The notes beneath the pieces are model-generated. The model had not been told where the DNA came from, did not search any database, and saw only the letters and a program-made list of their open reading frames with translations. Below are positions 27,317-35,440 of a stretch of 64,000 nucleotides of DNA, one piece after another. Source of the stretch: Flavimaribacter sp024343425 (GTDB lineage Bacteria > Pseudomonadota > Alphaproteobacteria > Rhizobiales > Rhizobiaceae); contig OZ245773.1 of NCBI GenBank assembly GCA_965227645.1, positions 4,650,001 through 4,714,000 on the forward strand, given 5' to 3'. A program made the translations under genes and the position numbers. Positions within the stretch are counted from its first letter, which is position 1. Every line of letters begins with the position of its first letter.

Positions 27317-28114
27317 TTACTTCACTGCGCCAATATTGGTGATCGCCCCGGAACGAATGAGCTGGATGGCCGGTCCGCCTTCCCGGCTGAGCAGGTGATC
27401 CGCGCCTCCGGTATCAGGTTCGCGCCCGTCAGCAACGCTGCGCAAGGCCAGCGTCAATCTCGACGCCATCTGCTGGGCCACCGACATGATGCGGGCCTGG
27501 TCCGGCGTCAGTTCAAGCGTCGCAGTTGTTCCCACGGCGGTCTTGTTGCCGTCTTCATCCTCCTGAATTCGCTGGTCGATCGCCAGGACCCGAATATTGG
27601 AGAGTATCGTTTCCGTAATGAAACTGCCGTCGTCGCTGCCGCGGACCATGATGACGTCGACGCGATCGTTGGGCAGGATGAAACCGCCAGCGCCGGTTTC
27701 GACCGAAATTTCCGTTGAAACCGCCCGCTTTCCAGCCGGCAGGATCGACGACATGATGCGCGTATCCGAATCGACAACTTTTTCGCTACGCACAGGCTCG
27801 CCGGCGAATATCGGAAGGCGAACAACCGATCCCGACAGTTTTTCAATCGCGTCGCGCTGGGTGGAGCGGGTAATGAACCCGTCAACAACCGCGCCTTCGG
27901 GCCATTCCTGCCAGTACAGATTCTTCTTGTTCAGCCGCGAGCCGATCGGCAGGCTGTCCGAGGCGACCAGAACCTGATCCGTTCTGACCTCCCTGACCGC
28001 GCTCTGGGTTCCAACGCTCTTCGCGCCGCCTTTGGAGAAATTCCATGCCAGATAGCCCGCCCCCGCCGCGGCGGTCAGGGCAACGATCGTAACGATAAGT
28101 CGTGCGGGTTTCAT
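27317..28114 (-). CDS. cpaB: Flp pilus assembly protein CpaB/RcpC
   Basis: A 265-residue protein with an N-terminal membrane anchor (PARLIVTIVALTAAAGAGYLAW), an SAF-type domain (TDQVLVASDSLPIGSRLNKKNLYWQEWPEG) and the RcpC domain (GGFILPNDRVDVIMVRG). RcpC/CpaB acts in the periplasm with the secretin. It opens the cpaB-tadC run and has its own upstream region with a perfect CtrA-type site at 28205-28219. Confidence 0.93.
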   Translation of the reverse strand: MKPARLIVTIVALTAAAGAGYLAWNFSKGGAKSVGTQSAVREVRTDQVLVASDSLPIGSRLNKKNLYWQEWPEGAVVDGFITRSTQRDAIEKLSGSVVRLPIFAGEPVRSEKVVDSDTRIMSSILPAGKRAVSTEISVETGAGGFILPNDRVDVIMVRGSDDGSFITETILSNIRVLAIDQRIQEDEDGNKTAVGTTATLELTPDQARIMSVAQQMASRLTLALRSVADGREPDTGGADHLLSREGGPAIQLIRSGAITNIGAVK

Positions 28115-28204
28115 GCAGGATACTCCGGAACACTCTTCTGGCAGTGGTCCGAAATATGCCGGCTAATGGTGTAATTAGGGTTAATGAATTCGTAGCGAAT
28201 GTGC

Positions 28205-28219
28205 TTAATGCATCGTTAA
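28205..28219. promoter_or_regulatory. CtrA-type binding site
   Basis: TTAA-TGCATCG-TTAA matches the full TTAA-N7-TTAA consensus of the alphaproteobacterial cell-cycle regulator CtrA. It lies in the 154-base gap between cpaA and cpaB, 91 bases upstream of the cpaB start. In Caulobacter CtrA drives pilA and other pilus genes. The site suggests cell-cycle-timed transcription of cpaB through tadC. Confidence 0.6.
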
Positions 28220-28268
28220 TCGCGGCCCATGGCCCTGTTCCGGATGCAGCATTTTACGAAGGTTCTTC

Positions 28269-28784
28269 TTACGCCAGGTGAGAAACCGCGAAGCGGAAGT
28301 ATTCGGTATTGGGATATTCAAGCAGACCCGCAATACCGATGGCGACGCCATAGGGAATACCCAGTTTCGGATCCGTCAAATGCTGCAGCATGCCGAATCG
28401 CCCGACGATCGGTGAGTACTTGTTTCCGCGAATGATCAGGATTCCCAGCGTCAGCAATCCGCCGAAGACAGCGACATTGGTAAGGAAGGCGAAGAGTTCA
28501 ATCGACATTCCGAACCAGATTGCGGTGACGGTCAACAACTTGGCGTCTCCGCCGCCCATGACACCGAATGAAAAGAGACCAAAACAAGCGGCAAACACGA
28601 TCACGCCGGCCAGGAGATGACTTCCCGCTTGGGCCCATCCCATTCCGGTCAACGGGGCGATGATCGCAAAGGAAGCGAGCAGCAGCAATGGCACCCTGTT
28701 CGGGATTTTCATCGTAAGCATGTCCGTCAATGCCGCATAGGCGAGACACAGGGGAAAGATTACAATGAGCGCTGCGCTAAGCAT
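28269..28784 (-). CDS. cpaA: Prepilin peptidase CpaA/TadV
   Basis: A 171-residue A24 aspartic prepilin peptidase with about six membrane helices. The two catalytic Asp residues are visible: D21 in AALTD and D80 in GGGDAK. The enzyme cleaves Flp pilin and TadE-like pseudopilins after Gly. It lacks the N-methylase domain of larger prepilin peptidases, as expected for TadV. It lies between flp and cpaB, beyond the terminator that follows flp. Confidence 0.93.
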   Translation of the reverse strand: MLSAALIVIFPLCLAYAALTDMLTMKIPNRVPLLLLASFAIIAPLTGMGWAQAGSHLLAGVIVFAACFGLFSFGVMGGGDAKLLTVTAIWFGMSIELFAFLTNVAVFGGLLTLGILIIRGNKYSPIVGRFGMLQHLTDPKLGIPYGVAIGIAGLLEYPNTEYFRFAVSHLA

Positions 28785-28808
28785 CAGCCGTTCCTCAGTA
28801 CATGAAAC

Positions 28809-28836
28809 AAAAAAGCCGTCCGGTCGTCCGAACGGC
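28809..28836 (-). terminator. Intrinsic terminator between flp and cpaA
   Basis: On the minus strand a 9-bp stem (GCCGTTCGG / CCGGACGGC, one G-U pair) with an ACGA loop runs into TTTTTT. It lies about 90 bases after the flp stop and 25 bases before the cpaA start. It should end most flp transcripts, leaving pilin in excess over the machinery genes. Confidence 0.85.
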
Positions 28837-28875
28837 GGCAGCGACCTGCCGCGTCAATTACGGCAAACCGGCAAT

Positions 28876-28911
28876 GAAACCCCGGGCGTTTCGAAGAAAG
28901 CCCGGGGTTTC
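28876..28911 (-). terminator. GC-rich hairpin after flp
   Basis: A perfect 12-bp inverted repeat (GAAACCCCGGGC / GCCCGGGGTTTC) with a 12-base loop starts 17 bases after the flp stop. It has no U tract of its own. It may protect the 3' end of the flp message or work together with the terminator at 28809-28836. Confidence 0.6.
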
Positions 28912-28927
28912 AAGAAAAACTTCGATC

Positions 28928-29101
28928 TTAGATCGCATCATCCATTTCTTCGGATGCGGAGTCGAATACGTCGCCGACGCTGCCGCCAACTGCGCTTGCG
29001 CCAGCGATAACGGCGATCGCGATCAGGGCGGCGATCAGGCCGTATTCGATAGCAGTTGCACCGGATTCGTCTTTCATGAAACGTGCGAAAAGTTTGGTCA
29101 T
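28928..29101 (-). CDS. flp: Flp-type pilin
   Basis: A 57-residue major pilin of the Tad/Flp class. The short basic leader MTKLFARFMKDESG ends with the Gly cleaved by CpaA. The mature N-terminus ATAIEYGLIAALIAIAVIAG has the Flp signature, with Glu at mature position 5 and the following Tyr, and then a hydrophobic helix. The C-terminus is acidic (ASEEMDDAI). AAGGAGC precedes the ATG by the right distance. It is the first gene of the minus-strand pilus locus and is followed by two hairpins before cpaA. It is divergent from the gene at 29510. Confidence 0.95.
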   Translation of the reverse strand: MTKLFARFMKDESGATAIEYGLIAALIAIAVIAGASAVGGSVGDVFDSASEEMDDAI

Positions 29102-29509
29102 TGGATAGCTCCTTGCTCTACAGTTTTGTTCAGCACTTCCGTCAGCTTGTTTTCCGCTGATCGGATGCGTGAAAGCTATCCGGCAGGATTTGAGATCAGC
29201 TTAACAAAAAAGGTTATCAAATCCTTACAAGCCATTTCGGCGCTTCTTGGTGAATGCGAACTTAAAAATACTTGCTGCAATTGAACCTTATTCAGAGATC
29301 ACTTTACTCATAAGGATATGGTCTGCACCGCACCTGAATGGCGCCTATATTATAAAGACAAGTTCCAAGTTTCTTGAGCACGTATTTCGGCCTTATCTGC
29401 AACGTCGGCAGGATTTTGTGGAGAAATACAGAAGCGCCCGCCAGCGTTAAAGCTTCATTCACCATTCGGGGTGATTTTGAGATCGTTGCAACAGACCCCG
29501 GAGTCAACA
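29102..29509. other. Divergent promoter region upstream of flp
   Basis: These 408 bases are AT-rich and hold no convincing gene. They separate flp (minus) from the pilus-domain gene at 29510 (plus) and must contain both promoters. An imperfect CtrA-like site, TTAA-AGCTTCA-TTCA, lies at 29447-29461, close to the 29510 gene. I could not place promoter hexamers confidently. Confidence 0.4.
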
Positions 29510-29899
29510 ATGACTGTCATGCCCGCACAGGTTATGTGGTCCATCATTCTCGTGGCGCTTTTCACGGGTATCGCGCCTGCTCAAGCCGCCGCCGATGACA
29601 ATATCCGGGTTGAAGTGGACTACGCCCGCGTTATCAAGCTCGACCAGCCGGTCAGCAAGGTGATCATCGGGAATGCGGACATCGCCGACGCTGCAGTGGC
29701 CGATTCAAAAACCATCATTCTCACGGGCAAAAGCTTCGGTACGACGAATATCGTCATCCTTGACGAGCAGGGCCAGGCGCTAGTCGACGAGCGCGTTCTG
29801 GTTTCGCTTGAAAGCTACAATACGCTGCAGGTCTTCCGGCAGACCGAACGCGAAGTGCTGTCCTGCACGCCAGCCTGTCAGCCTTTGATCGAGGAGTAG
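29510..29899 (+). CDS. Stand-alone pilus assembly N-terminal domain protein
   Basis: A 129-residue exported protein with a signal peptide (cleavage near AQAAADD) followed by one domain that matches the N-terminal part of the secretin CpaC: VIKLDQPVSKVIIGNADIADAAV compares with VVVDLPADAHDILVADPAVADAV in CpaC, and KTIILTGKSFGTTNIVILDEQG with RRIYLFGKAVGQTNVFVFGANG. It has no secretin domain. The C-terminal end has two Cys residues (SCTPACQ) that may form a disulfide. It is likely a periplasmic helper of the Tad pilus. ATG 29510 follows GGAG; a TTG 39 bases upstream is less likely. Confidence 0.8.
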   Translation: MTVMPAQVMWSIILVALFTGIAPAQAAADDNIRVEVDYARVIKLDQPVSKVIIGNADIADAAVADSKTIILTGKSFGTTNIVILDEQGQALVDERVLVSLESYNTLQVFRQTEREVLSCTPACQPLIEE

Positions 29900-29938
29900 G
29901 CGACGGCATGGTAAACGCATTGTAAACGCGACCGCTGA

Positions 29939-29966
29939 AATTTCGGATATCCGGGAAACCGAAATT
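29939..29966. repeat. Inverted repeat before tadE-like gene
   Basis: AATTTCGG and CCGAAATT form a perfect 8-bp inverted repeat whose 12-base spacer begins with the second half of a CGGATATCCG palindrome. It lies in the 116-base gap before the first TadE-like gene. It could be a regulator site or an mRNA hairpin. Confidence 0.4.
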
Positions 29967-30015
29967 CAACCGAACCCTGCTAGATCTGCGGCATTCAATA
30001 TTGTCGCGGGGAGCC

Positions 30016-30627
30016 ATGCGGTTCATTAATAAAATTTTCAGAGGAATGGTAAGCTCAGCTCTGGCGCGCCTGGGTCGTGACGAGAGTGGCGCGAGCGCGA
30101 TCGAATTTTCGATCCTGGCTATTCCATTTTTCCTCATGGTTTTCGCCATCATCGAAACCTTCATCGCTTTCGGCGCGGAACAGCTTCTCAATTACGGCGT
30201 CGACAAGATCGGTCGGCAGCTCAGAACCGGAGAGATCACGTTCAATACCGGTGAGTTGACAGATGTCACGGAAGACGAATTCAAGCTGCTTTTCTGCGAG
30301 AATGTTTCCCTGATGATCGACTGCAAGGGAACTTTCGGCACCAGATTGTTTCTCGACGTGCGCAGCTTTGACAATTTCGACAATATTCCGATTGGCGTGC
30401 CGCGGGTCGGCAACGCCAAGGGCGGCGACCTCGATACGTCGGATTTCGATTTTGCGCCGGGCGCGGCCTCGACGGTCAATATCATGAGGGCCTATTTCAA
30501 ATGGCAGGTCATGACCGACCTCATACGACCGTATCTCAGCAACATCGACACCACCGACGGATCCTTGCCCCAATATTACCTGATGGTGGCCACGACCGCA
30601 TTCCGCAACGAGGCGTATGACCGATGA
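30016..30627 (+). CDS. TadE-like pseudopilin
   Basis: A 203-residue pseudopilin of the TadE/TadG class. The leader region RLGRDESGASAIEFSILAIPFFLMVFAIIE carries the TadE motif with a Gly cleavage site and a Glu five residues later, so it is probably processed by CpaA. The rest is a periplasmic domain with one pair of Cys residues (CENVSLMIDC). ATG 30016 follows GGGGAG. Its stop overlaps the start of the next TadE-like gene, so the two are made together and may form a minor-pilin heterodimer. Confidence 0.85.
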   Translation: MRFINKIFRGMVSSALARLGRDESGASAIEFSILAIPFFLMVFAIIETFIAFGAEQLLNYGVDKIGRQLRTGEITFNTGELTDVTEDEFKLLFCENVSLMIDCKGTFGTRLFLDVRSFDNFDNIPIGVPRVGNAKGGDLDTSDFDFAPGAASTVNIMRAYFKWQVMTDLIRPYLSNIDTTDGSLPQYYLMVATTAFRNEAYDR

Positions 30628-31229
30628 CCGGATCTCTGCTTTCCAGAATCAACGGATATACGGACGCGCCCGCAAAATGCGCGATCAAGCTGCGTCAGCT
30701 CCTGAGGGACCGTTCCGGCGTCGGATCGATCGAATTCGCGTTTCTCGTTCCGGTTCTCATGGGAATCTATATTGCGTCGCTCGAAATCAGCGTCGGCATG
30801 ACGGTCGACGCCAAAGTGGCGCGGGCGGGCAACATCACCCTCGATCTGGTCACGCAAGGCACGAAGACCACGAAGGCGGAACTCATGGGGATGACGGATG
30901 TTGCGGCAAGCATCCTTTCTCCATTCAGCGCCGAGAATATCACGCTCGTTTATACGGGTATTTCCGTGGACAAATCCAAGAAAGCGAAGATCGACTGGTC
31001 CTGGACAAGCGCGACCAACAGCCGCGCCTTCACTGATGGCGCAGAGATCGACATTCCTGCCGGGCTGAAGATCCCCAACTCCTATTATGTTCGGGTGGAG
31101 ATCAGCAACCCCTATGATTATCTCACCAGCCTGCCGTTTCTTGGAACCGACAAGACTTCCGTGACCATGCGCGACACCTATTACATGCGGCCGCGCCGCG
31201 GCTCGCAGCTCAATTGCGGCGACTGTTGA
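30624..31229 (+). CDS. TadE/TadG-like pseudopilin
   Basis: A 201-residue pseudopilin with the motif DRSGVGSIEFAFLVPVLMGIYIASLEIS (Gly, then Glu, then a hydrophobic helix) near residue 34. The periplasmic part has a beta-rich stretch with WSWTSATNSRAFTDGAEIDIP. It overlaps the preceding TadE-like gene by four bases (ATGA). No von Willebrand domain is present, so it is not a full TadG. It completes the plus-strand arm of the pilus locus. Confidence 0.85.
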   Translation: MTGSLLSRINGYTDAPAKCAIKLRQLLRDRSGVGSIEFAFLVPVLMGIYIASLEISVGMTVDAKVARAGNITLDLVTQGTKTTKAELMGMTDVAASILSPFSAENITLVYTGISVDKSKKAKIDWSWTSATNSRAFTDGAEIDIPAGLKIPNSYYVRVEISNPYDYLTSLPFLGTDKTSVTMRDTYYMRPRRGSQLNCGDC

Positions 31230-31352
31230 CGCACAGTTGTGATCCCCCCGTTTTGGGCGTGCGCTATCGATTAGCGCTTGTGCCCGATTTATCGGGGACT
31301 TAATTACATTCTGGAACCGCTTTTCACGAACCAATCCAGGGCGAAATTATCC

Positions 31353-32573
31353 ATGGCGCGCGCGATCATCCTGCTTCTGGATTCCTTTGGCATCGGCGGC
31401 GCGCCGGACGCGGACGCATTTGGCGACGCCGGTTCGAATACGCTAGGACATATCGCCGAATATTGCGCGGCGGGTCTTGCCAACCGCGAGGGCCTTCGCA
31501 AGGGACCGCTTCACCTACCGAACCTGGCGTCGCTCGGCCTCGCCCAGGCGGCGAGAATGGCCTGCGGTTCGGTTCCGGCGGGCGTGGGCTCGGCGTCACG
31601 GCCCATCGGCCTCTATGCCTGCGCCAGCGAAGTCTCGAACGGCAAGGACACGCCTTCGGGCCACTGGGAAATCGCCGGCGTGCCGGTTACTTTCGACTGG
31701 GGTTACTTCCCCGACGCTGAAAACAGCTTTCCGCAGGATCTTCTCGACATGATCCATGAGCGGGCGGTCCTGCCCGGCAGCCTCGGCAACCGCCATGCTT
31801 CCGGAACCGTCATCATCGAAATGTTCGGCGAAGAACATATCCGAACCGGCAAGCCGATCTTCTATACGTCCGCCGACAGCGTGTTTCAGATCGCCGCCCA
31901 TGAGAAGCATTTCGGGCTCGAGCGGCTTTACAGGCTCTGCGAGATCGTGCGGGAACTTCTGGATCCGCTGAATATCGGCAGGGTCATCGCGCGTCCGTTC
32001 ACGGGAGAAACCGCGGCGACTTTCGAACGCACGGGCAATCGCCGGGACTTTTCGGTGCCCCCGCCCGAACCGACGTTGCTTGACCGCGCCACCAGGGCGG
32101 GACTGTCGGTCATCGCCGTCGGGAAGATCGGCGATATTTTCGCGCATCAGGGAATAAGCGAAGTGCGCAAGGCCAATGGCAACATGGCGTTGTTCGACGC
32201 AACGATGAAGGCCATGGACGATGCGCGCGACGGCAGCATCGTGTTCACGAATTTCGTCGATTTCGACACGCTCTACGGACATCGGCGCGACGTCGCAGGC
32301 TATGCGGCGGCGCTCGAGGCCTTCGATCGGCGACTGCCCGAGATAGCCCGCAAATTGCGGCCCAACGATCTGATCCTGGTCACCGCCGATCATGGCTGTG
32401 ACCCGACATGGCGCGGCAGCGACCATACGCGCGAGCGCGTTCCTGTGCTGTGTTTCGGTCCCGGCATCTCACAGGGCTCCGCCGGAATTCGCGACACTTT
32501 CGCCGATATCGGCGAATCCATCGCCGCCCATCTCGGCTTGCCGCCGGGACGCCATGGCGCAAGCTTTCTGTGA
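31353..32573 (+). CDS. deoB: Phosphopentomutase
   Basis: DeoB interconverts (deoxy)ribose 1- and 5-phosphates, linking nucleoside breakdown to central metabolism. The product is 406 residues, the normal length, of the alkaline-phosphatase-like superfamily. Metal ligands are visible in LLLDSFGIGGAPDA (N-terminus), TADHGCDPTWRGSDHTRE (about residues 346-363) and the cap region NGKDTPSGHWE. ATG 31353 was chosen over an upstream in-frame start because the family begins at ARAIILLLDSFG. upp follows on the same strand. Confidence 0.95.
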   Translation: MARAIILLLDSFGIGGAPDADAFGDAGSNTLGHIAEYCAAGLANREGLRKGPLHLPNLASLGLAQAARMACGSVPAGVGSASRPIGLYACASEVSNGKDTPSGHWEIAGVPVTFDWGYFPDAENSFPQDLLDMIHERAVLPGSLGNRHASGTVIIEMFGEEHIRTGKPIFYTSADSVFQIAAHEKHFGLERLYRLCEIVRELLDPLNIGRVIARPFTGETAATFERTGNRRDFSVPPPEPTLLDRATRAGLSVIAVGKIGDIFAHQGISEVRKANGNMALFDATMKAMDDARDGSIVFTNFVDFDTLYGHRRDVAGYAAALEAFDRRLPEIARKLRPNDLILVTADHGCDPTWRGSDHTRERVPVLCFGPGISQGSAGIRDTFADIGESIAAHLGLPPGRHGASFL

Positions 32574-32714
32574 ACGAAGCGTCCTCCAAAGCTGTGAACA
32601 GACCCGCGCAGACTTGACTTTGAGGCTTGTGTGGAGTTGCTGCACGCAACTTCGACCGGCAATATGGCCTGGCGGCCGCCTTTCGGGCTGCGCCGACAAC
32701 AAGGAGACTGCGAG

Positions 32715-33344
32715 ATGCACGGCGTCACTGTCATCGATCATCCCCTCGTCCAGCACAAGCTGACGATCATGCGCAAGAAGGACACGTCAACGGCCAGCTT
32801 CCGCCGCCTGTTGCGCGAGATATCGACGCTGCTGTGCTACGAGGTGACGCGGGAGCTTGAGCTGACCGAGGAAGAGATCGAGACGCCGCTCTCGAAGATG
32901 AACGCCCCTGTTCTCGCAGGCAAGAAGCTGGTTTTCGCCTCCATTCTGCGCGCCGGCAACGGGCTGCTTGAAGGCATGCTGGAGCTCGTTCCCTCCGCTC
33001 GCGTCGCGCATGTCGGCCTCTATCGCGACCACGACACGCTCGAAGCGATCGAATATTACTTCAAGGCGCCCGAAGACATCAGCGACCGCCTCGTCATCGT
33101 CGTCGATCCGATGCTCGCCACCGCCAATTCCGCCATCGCAGCAATTCAGAAACTCAAGGAGCGGGGTTCCCACAACCTTCGTTTTCTGTGTCTACTCGCA
33201 GCGCCGGAAGGCCTGAAGGCGTTTTGCGAAGCACATCCGGACGTGCCGGTCTTTACGGCCGCCGTCGACAGCCACCTGAACGAGCTTGGCTACATCGTGC
33301 CGGGCCTTGGCGACGCGGGCGACCGCATGTACGGAACAAAGTGA
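32715..33344 (+). CDS. upp: Uracil phosphoribosyltransferase
   Basis: Upp makes UMP from uracil and PRPP in pyrimidine salvage. The 209-residue product has family length, beginning GVTVIDHPLVQHKLTIMRKKDTS. The PRPP loop VVDPMLATANSA lies near residue 130, with the uracil-binding C-terminal stretch YIVPGLGDAGDRMYGTK. ATG 32715 has AAGGAGA upstream. It works with deoB and the convergent deoA-punA-cdd cluster in nucleoside salvage. Confidence 0.96.
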   Translation: MHGVTVIDHPLVQHKLTIMRKKDTSTASFRRLLREISTLLCYEVTRELELTEEEIETPLSKMNAPVLAGKKLVFASILRAGNGLLEGMLELVPSARVAHVGLYRDHDTLEAIEYYFKAPEDISDRLVIVVDPMLATANSAIAAIQKLKERGSHNLRFLCLLAAPEGLKAFCEAHPDVPVFTAAVDSHLNELGYIVPGLGDAGDRMYGTK

Positions 33345-33458
33345 CGGTCTTTACCCGTTGCTTACCAAGAATTCAGTGAATCGGGCTGACATTCGGGAAT
33401 TCAGGACGCATTAGGCGGCGTCGGCTATAGCATGGCGATACTCGAATGGAGATCAACC

Positions 33459-33959
33459 ATGCACCGGGTGCTTGTATTCGCCGCCCTTGCGATCGGCCTT
33501 TCCCTGGCGGTTCCTAAGCTGCTTTCCGAAAGGAGCGCCGGAGAAACAACCGCCAATCTTGCGGCCGCAGAACAAACGCCCGCCAAAAGTCGCACGGTTC
33601 GGATCGACGCTGATCGCTCCGGTCATTTCACGGCGGAATTCGAGATCAACGGACGCAAGGTGGACGGTCTGATCGACACCGGCGCCACGGCGGTTGCAAT
33701 CAACGAGACCATGGCGAGAAAACTGGGCGTGAGCCTGAAACCCGCGGATTTCACGCGCCGGGTCCAGACTGCCAATGGCGCCATCGCTGTCGCCCCTGTC
33801 GTCCTCAAACGTATGGACCTCGGACCCATTCGCGTCAGGGACGTTCAGGCCGTGGTCATCGCAGACGACAGCCTGGCCCATACGCTGATCGGCATGAGCT
33901 TTCTGAAGCGGCTCCGCTCCTACCGTGTGGAAAACGACACGCTTGTTTTGTCGCTCTAG
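33459..33959 (+). CDS. TIGR02281-type clan AA aspartic protease
   Basis: A 166-residue retropepsin-like protein with an N-terminal membrane anchor (VLVFAALAIGLSLAVPKLL) and a single catalytic motif, DGLIDTGATAVAINE, followed by the hydrophobic partner segment HTLIGMSFLKRL near the C-terminus. It probably works as a periplasm-facing dimer. ATG 33459 follows GGAG; ATG 33432 is possible. The last base of its TAG stop (G33959) is the first base of the IS630-bounded island, whose insertion left the protein sequence unchanged. Confidence 0.85.
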   Translation: MHRVLVFAALAIGLSLAVPKLLSERSAGETTANLAAAEQTPAKSRTVRIDADRSGHFTAEFEINGRKVDGLIDTGATAVAINETMARKLGVSLKPADFTRRVQTANGAIAVAPVVLKRMDLGPIRVRDVQAVVIADDSLAHTLIGMSFLKRLRSYRVENDTLVLSL

Positions 33960-34174
33960 TGGATTGACCGGAACGAAAGAGTCCGAATAGGGATCCCCAT
34001 TGGATTGCGGATATGCGATTCAGATGGATGCGTACCGGTATAGCTTTCACCCTTTCAGCCGCTGACCGTCAACGCTTGCATGACGTTGCGGCAGCGCCTC
34101 GCAGCCTGCAGAAGCATGTCTGGCGCGCCCGTATCATATTGTTGAGCGACGAGGGTTTTGGCACCTCGGCGATT
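33959..34174 (+). mobile_element. IS630 copy 1, left-end fragment
   Basis: These 216 bp repeat the left end of the right-hand copy with an offset of 6045 bases and only two interior differences (T/G near 34024 and G/A near 34062), apart from the two outermost bases. The match stops abruptly at GGCGATT (34174). It contains the first 54 codons of the transposase (from 34013) and then runs into unrelated sequence, so it is inactive except as a terminal inverted repeat. Confidence 0.9.
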
Positions 34175-34195
34175 GCTTTCAATCAGTTCGAGTGA
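34013..34195 (+). pseudogene. Truncated IS630 transposase
   Basis: The reading frame begins like the intact transposase (MRFRWMRTGIAFTLSA) but only the first 54 codons are shared. A short unrelated tail follows, ending in a stop at 34195. The helix-turn-helix is cut and the DDE domain is missing. It is a non-functional remnant. Confidence 0.85.
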
Positions 34196-34461
34196 AACGT
34201 CGCTTCGTGCGAGCGACCAAGTCGAGGAATCCCATGATTGCGGATCTCGTGCGAACAAGCCGCAAGACTGCCTGGCTGTCAATTCGCCTCCCTCTCAGGG
34301 GGTACCATATCTGCAAAGCCCGCCGACGCGAAGCAATGGAGCGCGGTAGGACTTTCGCTGAAGGACCAATTAGGAAATGTCCCCGCCATTCATGCAGGTT
34401 GCGGCATCGGTCTACATGGGCTCCTCAGGTCGGTTCGCCGCGTCATCGACGGAGTTTCTGA
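34175..34461. other. Unassigned island segment
   Basis: A 287-base stretch between the IS fragment and the end of the LysR gene. Several short frames are open, but none shows a recognisable motif or ribosome site. It may be leftover of a gene or element damaged when the first IS copy lost its right part. Confidence 0.4.
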
Positions 34462-35343
34462 CTACCCGATGAAGTCCGCGCGCCGTTCGAGTAGGCTCTC
34501 GTAGAGGAAATCTACGAAGAGCCGAACCCGCTGCACCCGACGTAGGTCGCCATGCATCAGCACCCAGGTCGAGCGGCTCTGGTCGAGCTCGGTTCCCGGC
34601 ACCCGCTGCAACTCGGGAAATACGCTTTGCACCCAGGCTGCCAGAAAGGTCATCCCCGCCCCGGCGCGGACAAGATGCATGTGCATTGCAGGATCCGGGA
34701 TGGCATGGCGTACCGCCGCGCGCGGAAACGGTGAGGTGGCGATCATCATCTCCATTTCCGGCACCTCGCCGTAGCCGAGCCAGGTCAGACCCTCGCCGCG
34801 TGGCCCGGCTTCGTGCAGATGCCTGTCGATATAGCTGCGCGATGCGAAGACTCCGATCGACAGCGGAAACAGCTTGCGCCCCACAGCATCGCCGGTGAGG
34901 TCGCGCACATGGCGGATCGAGACGTCGGTCTCAAGCTTTTCGATCGAATCGACAGCGTAGGACAGATTCATGTCGATGTGGATGTCGGCATAAAGCGACA
35001 GGAACTCGCCCAGAACAGGCGCCAGCAGGAAATGCGCGGTCATCGGATCGGCCGAAAGTCGGATGCGCCCCGCCGCCTCGCTGTCAAGCCCGCGAACGGC
35101 GTTGAAACCTTGGCGCAAGGACGACTCGGCCTCGAGTGCCTGCGGCAGCAGCTTGCGACCTGCCGCCGACAGTTCCAGCCCGCCCGCACTGCGCCGGAAC
35201 AGCTGCACACCCAGCTGCGCCTCAAGCGCCTCCACTTGTCGGCGTACGGTCGCGTGGGTGCCGTCAAGCCGCTCGGCTGCCCCGCGCAGCGACCCCGCCC
35301 GCGCAACGGCCAAAAAGGCCGGAAGAGATTTCCAATCCACCAT
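34462..35343 (-). CDS. LysR family regulator
   Basis: A 293-residue LysR-type regulator. The N-terminal winged helix-turn-helix reads LPAFLAVARAGSLRGAAERLDGTHATVRRQVEALEAQLG, and the rest is an effector-binding domain starting near residue 90 (GRIRLSADPMTAHFLLAPVL). It is divergent from the oxidoreductase gene at 35441 across a 97-base gap holding two palindromes, the usual layout for a LysR regulator and its target. It lies inside the IS630-bounded island. Confidence 0.88.
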   Translation of the reverse strand: MVDWKSLPAFLAVARAGSLRGAAERLDGTHATVRRQVEALEAQLGVQLFRRSAGGLELSAAGRKLLPQALEAESSLRQGFNAVRGLDSEAAGRIRLSADPMTAHFLLAPVLGEFLSLYADIHIDMNLSYAVDSIEKLETDVSIRHVRDLTGDAVGRKLFPLSIGVFASRSYIDRHLHEAGPRGEGLTWLGYGEVPEMEMMIATSPFPRAAVRHAIPDPAMHMHLVRAGAGMTFLAAWVQSVFPELQRVPGTELDQSRSTWVLMHGDLRRVQRVRLFVDFLYESLLERRADFIG

Positions 35344-35358
35344 GCGGAACGATTATTA

Positions 35359-35404
35359 ACCACAGTGGTGCGAAAACGGCAATATTCGGACGAAAAACAG
35401 TCCG
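35359..35404. promoter_or_regulatory. Candidate LysR operator pair
   Basis: The gap between the LysR gene and its divergent neighbour holds ACCACAGTGGT (35359-35369), a perfect palindrome around one base, and CGGAC-N8-GTCCG (35387-35404). Both lie between the two start codons. They are the natural candidates for LysR binding; which is used cannot be told. Confidence 0.4.
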
Positions 35405-35440
35405 GTAGAGAGAGCGCAATCGAGCCGAAAGGAGGCCGCC

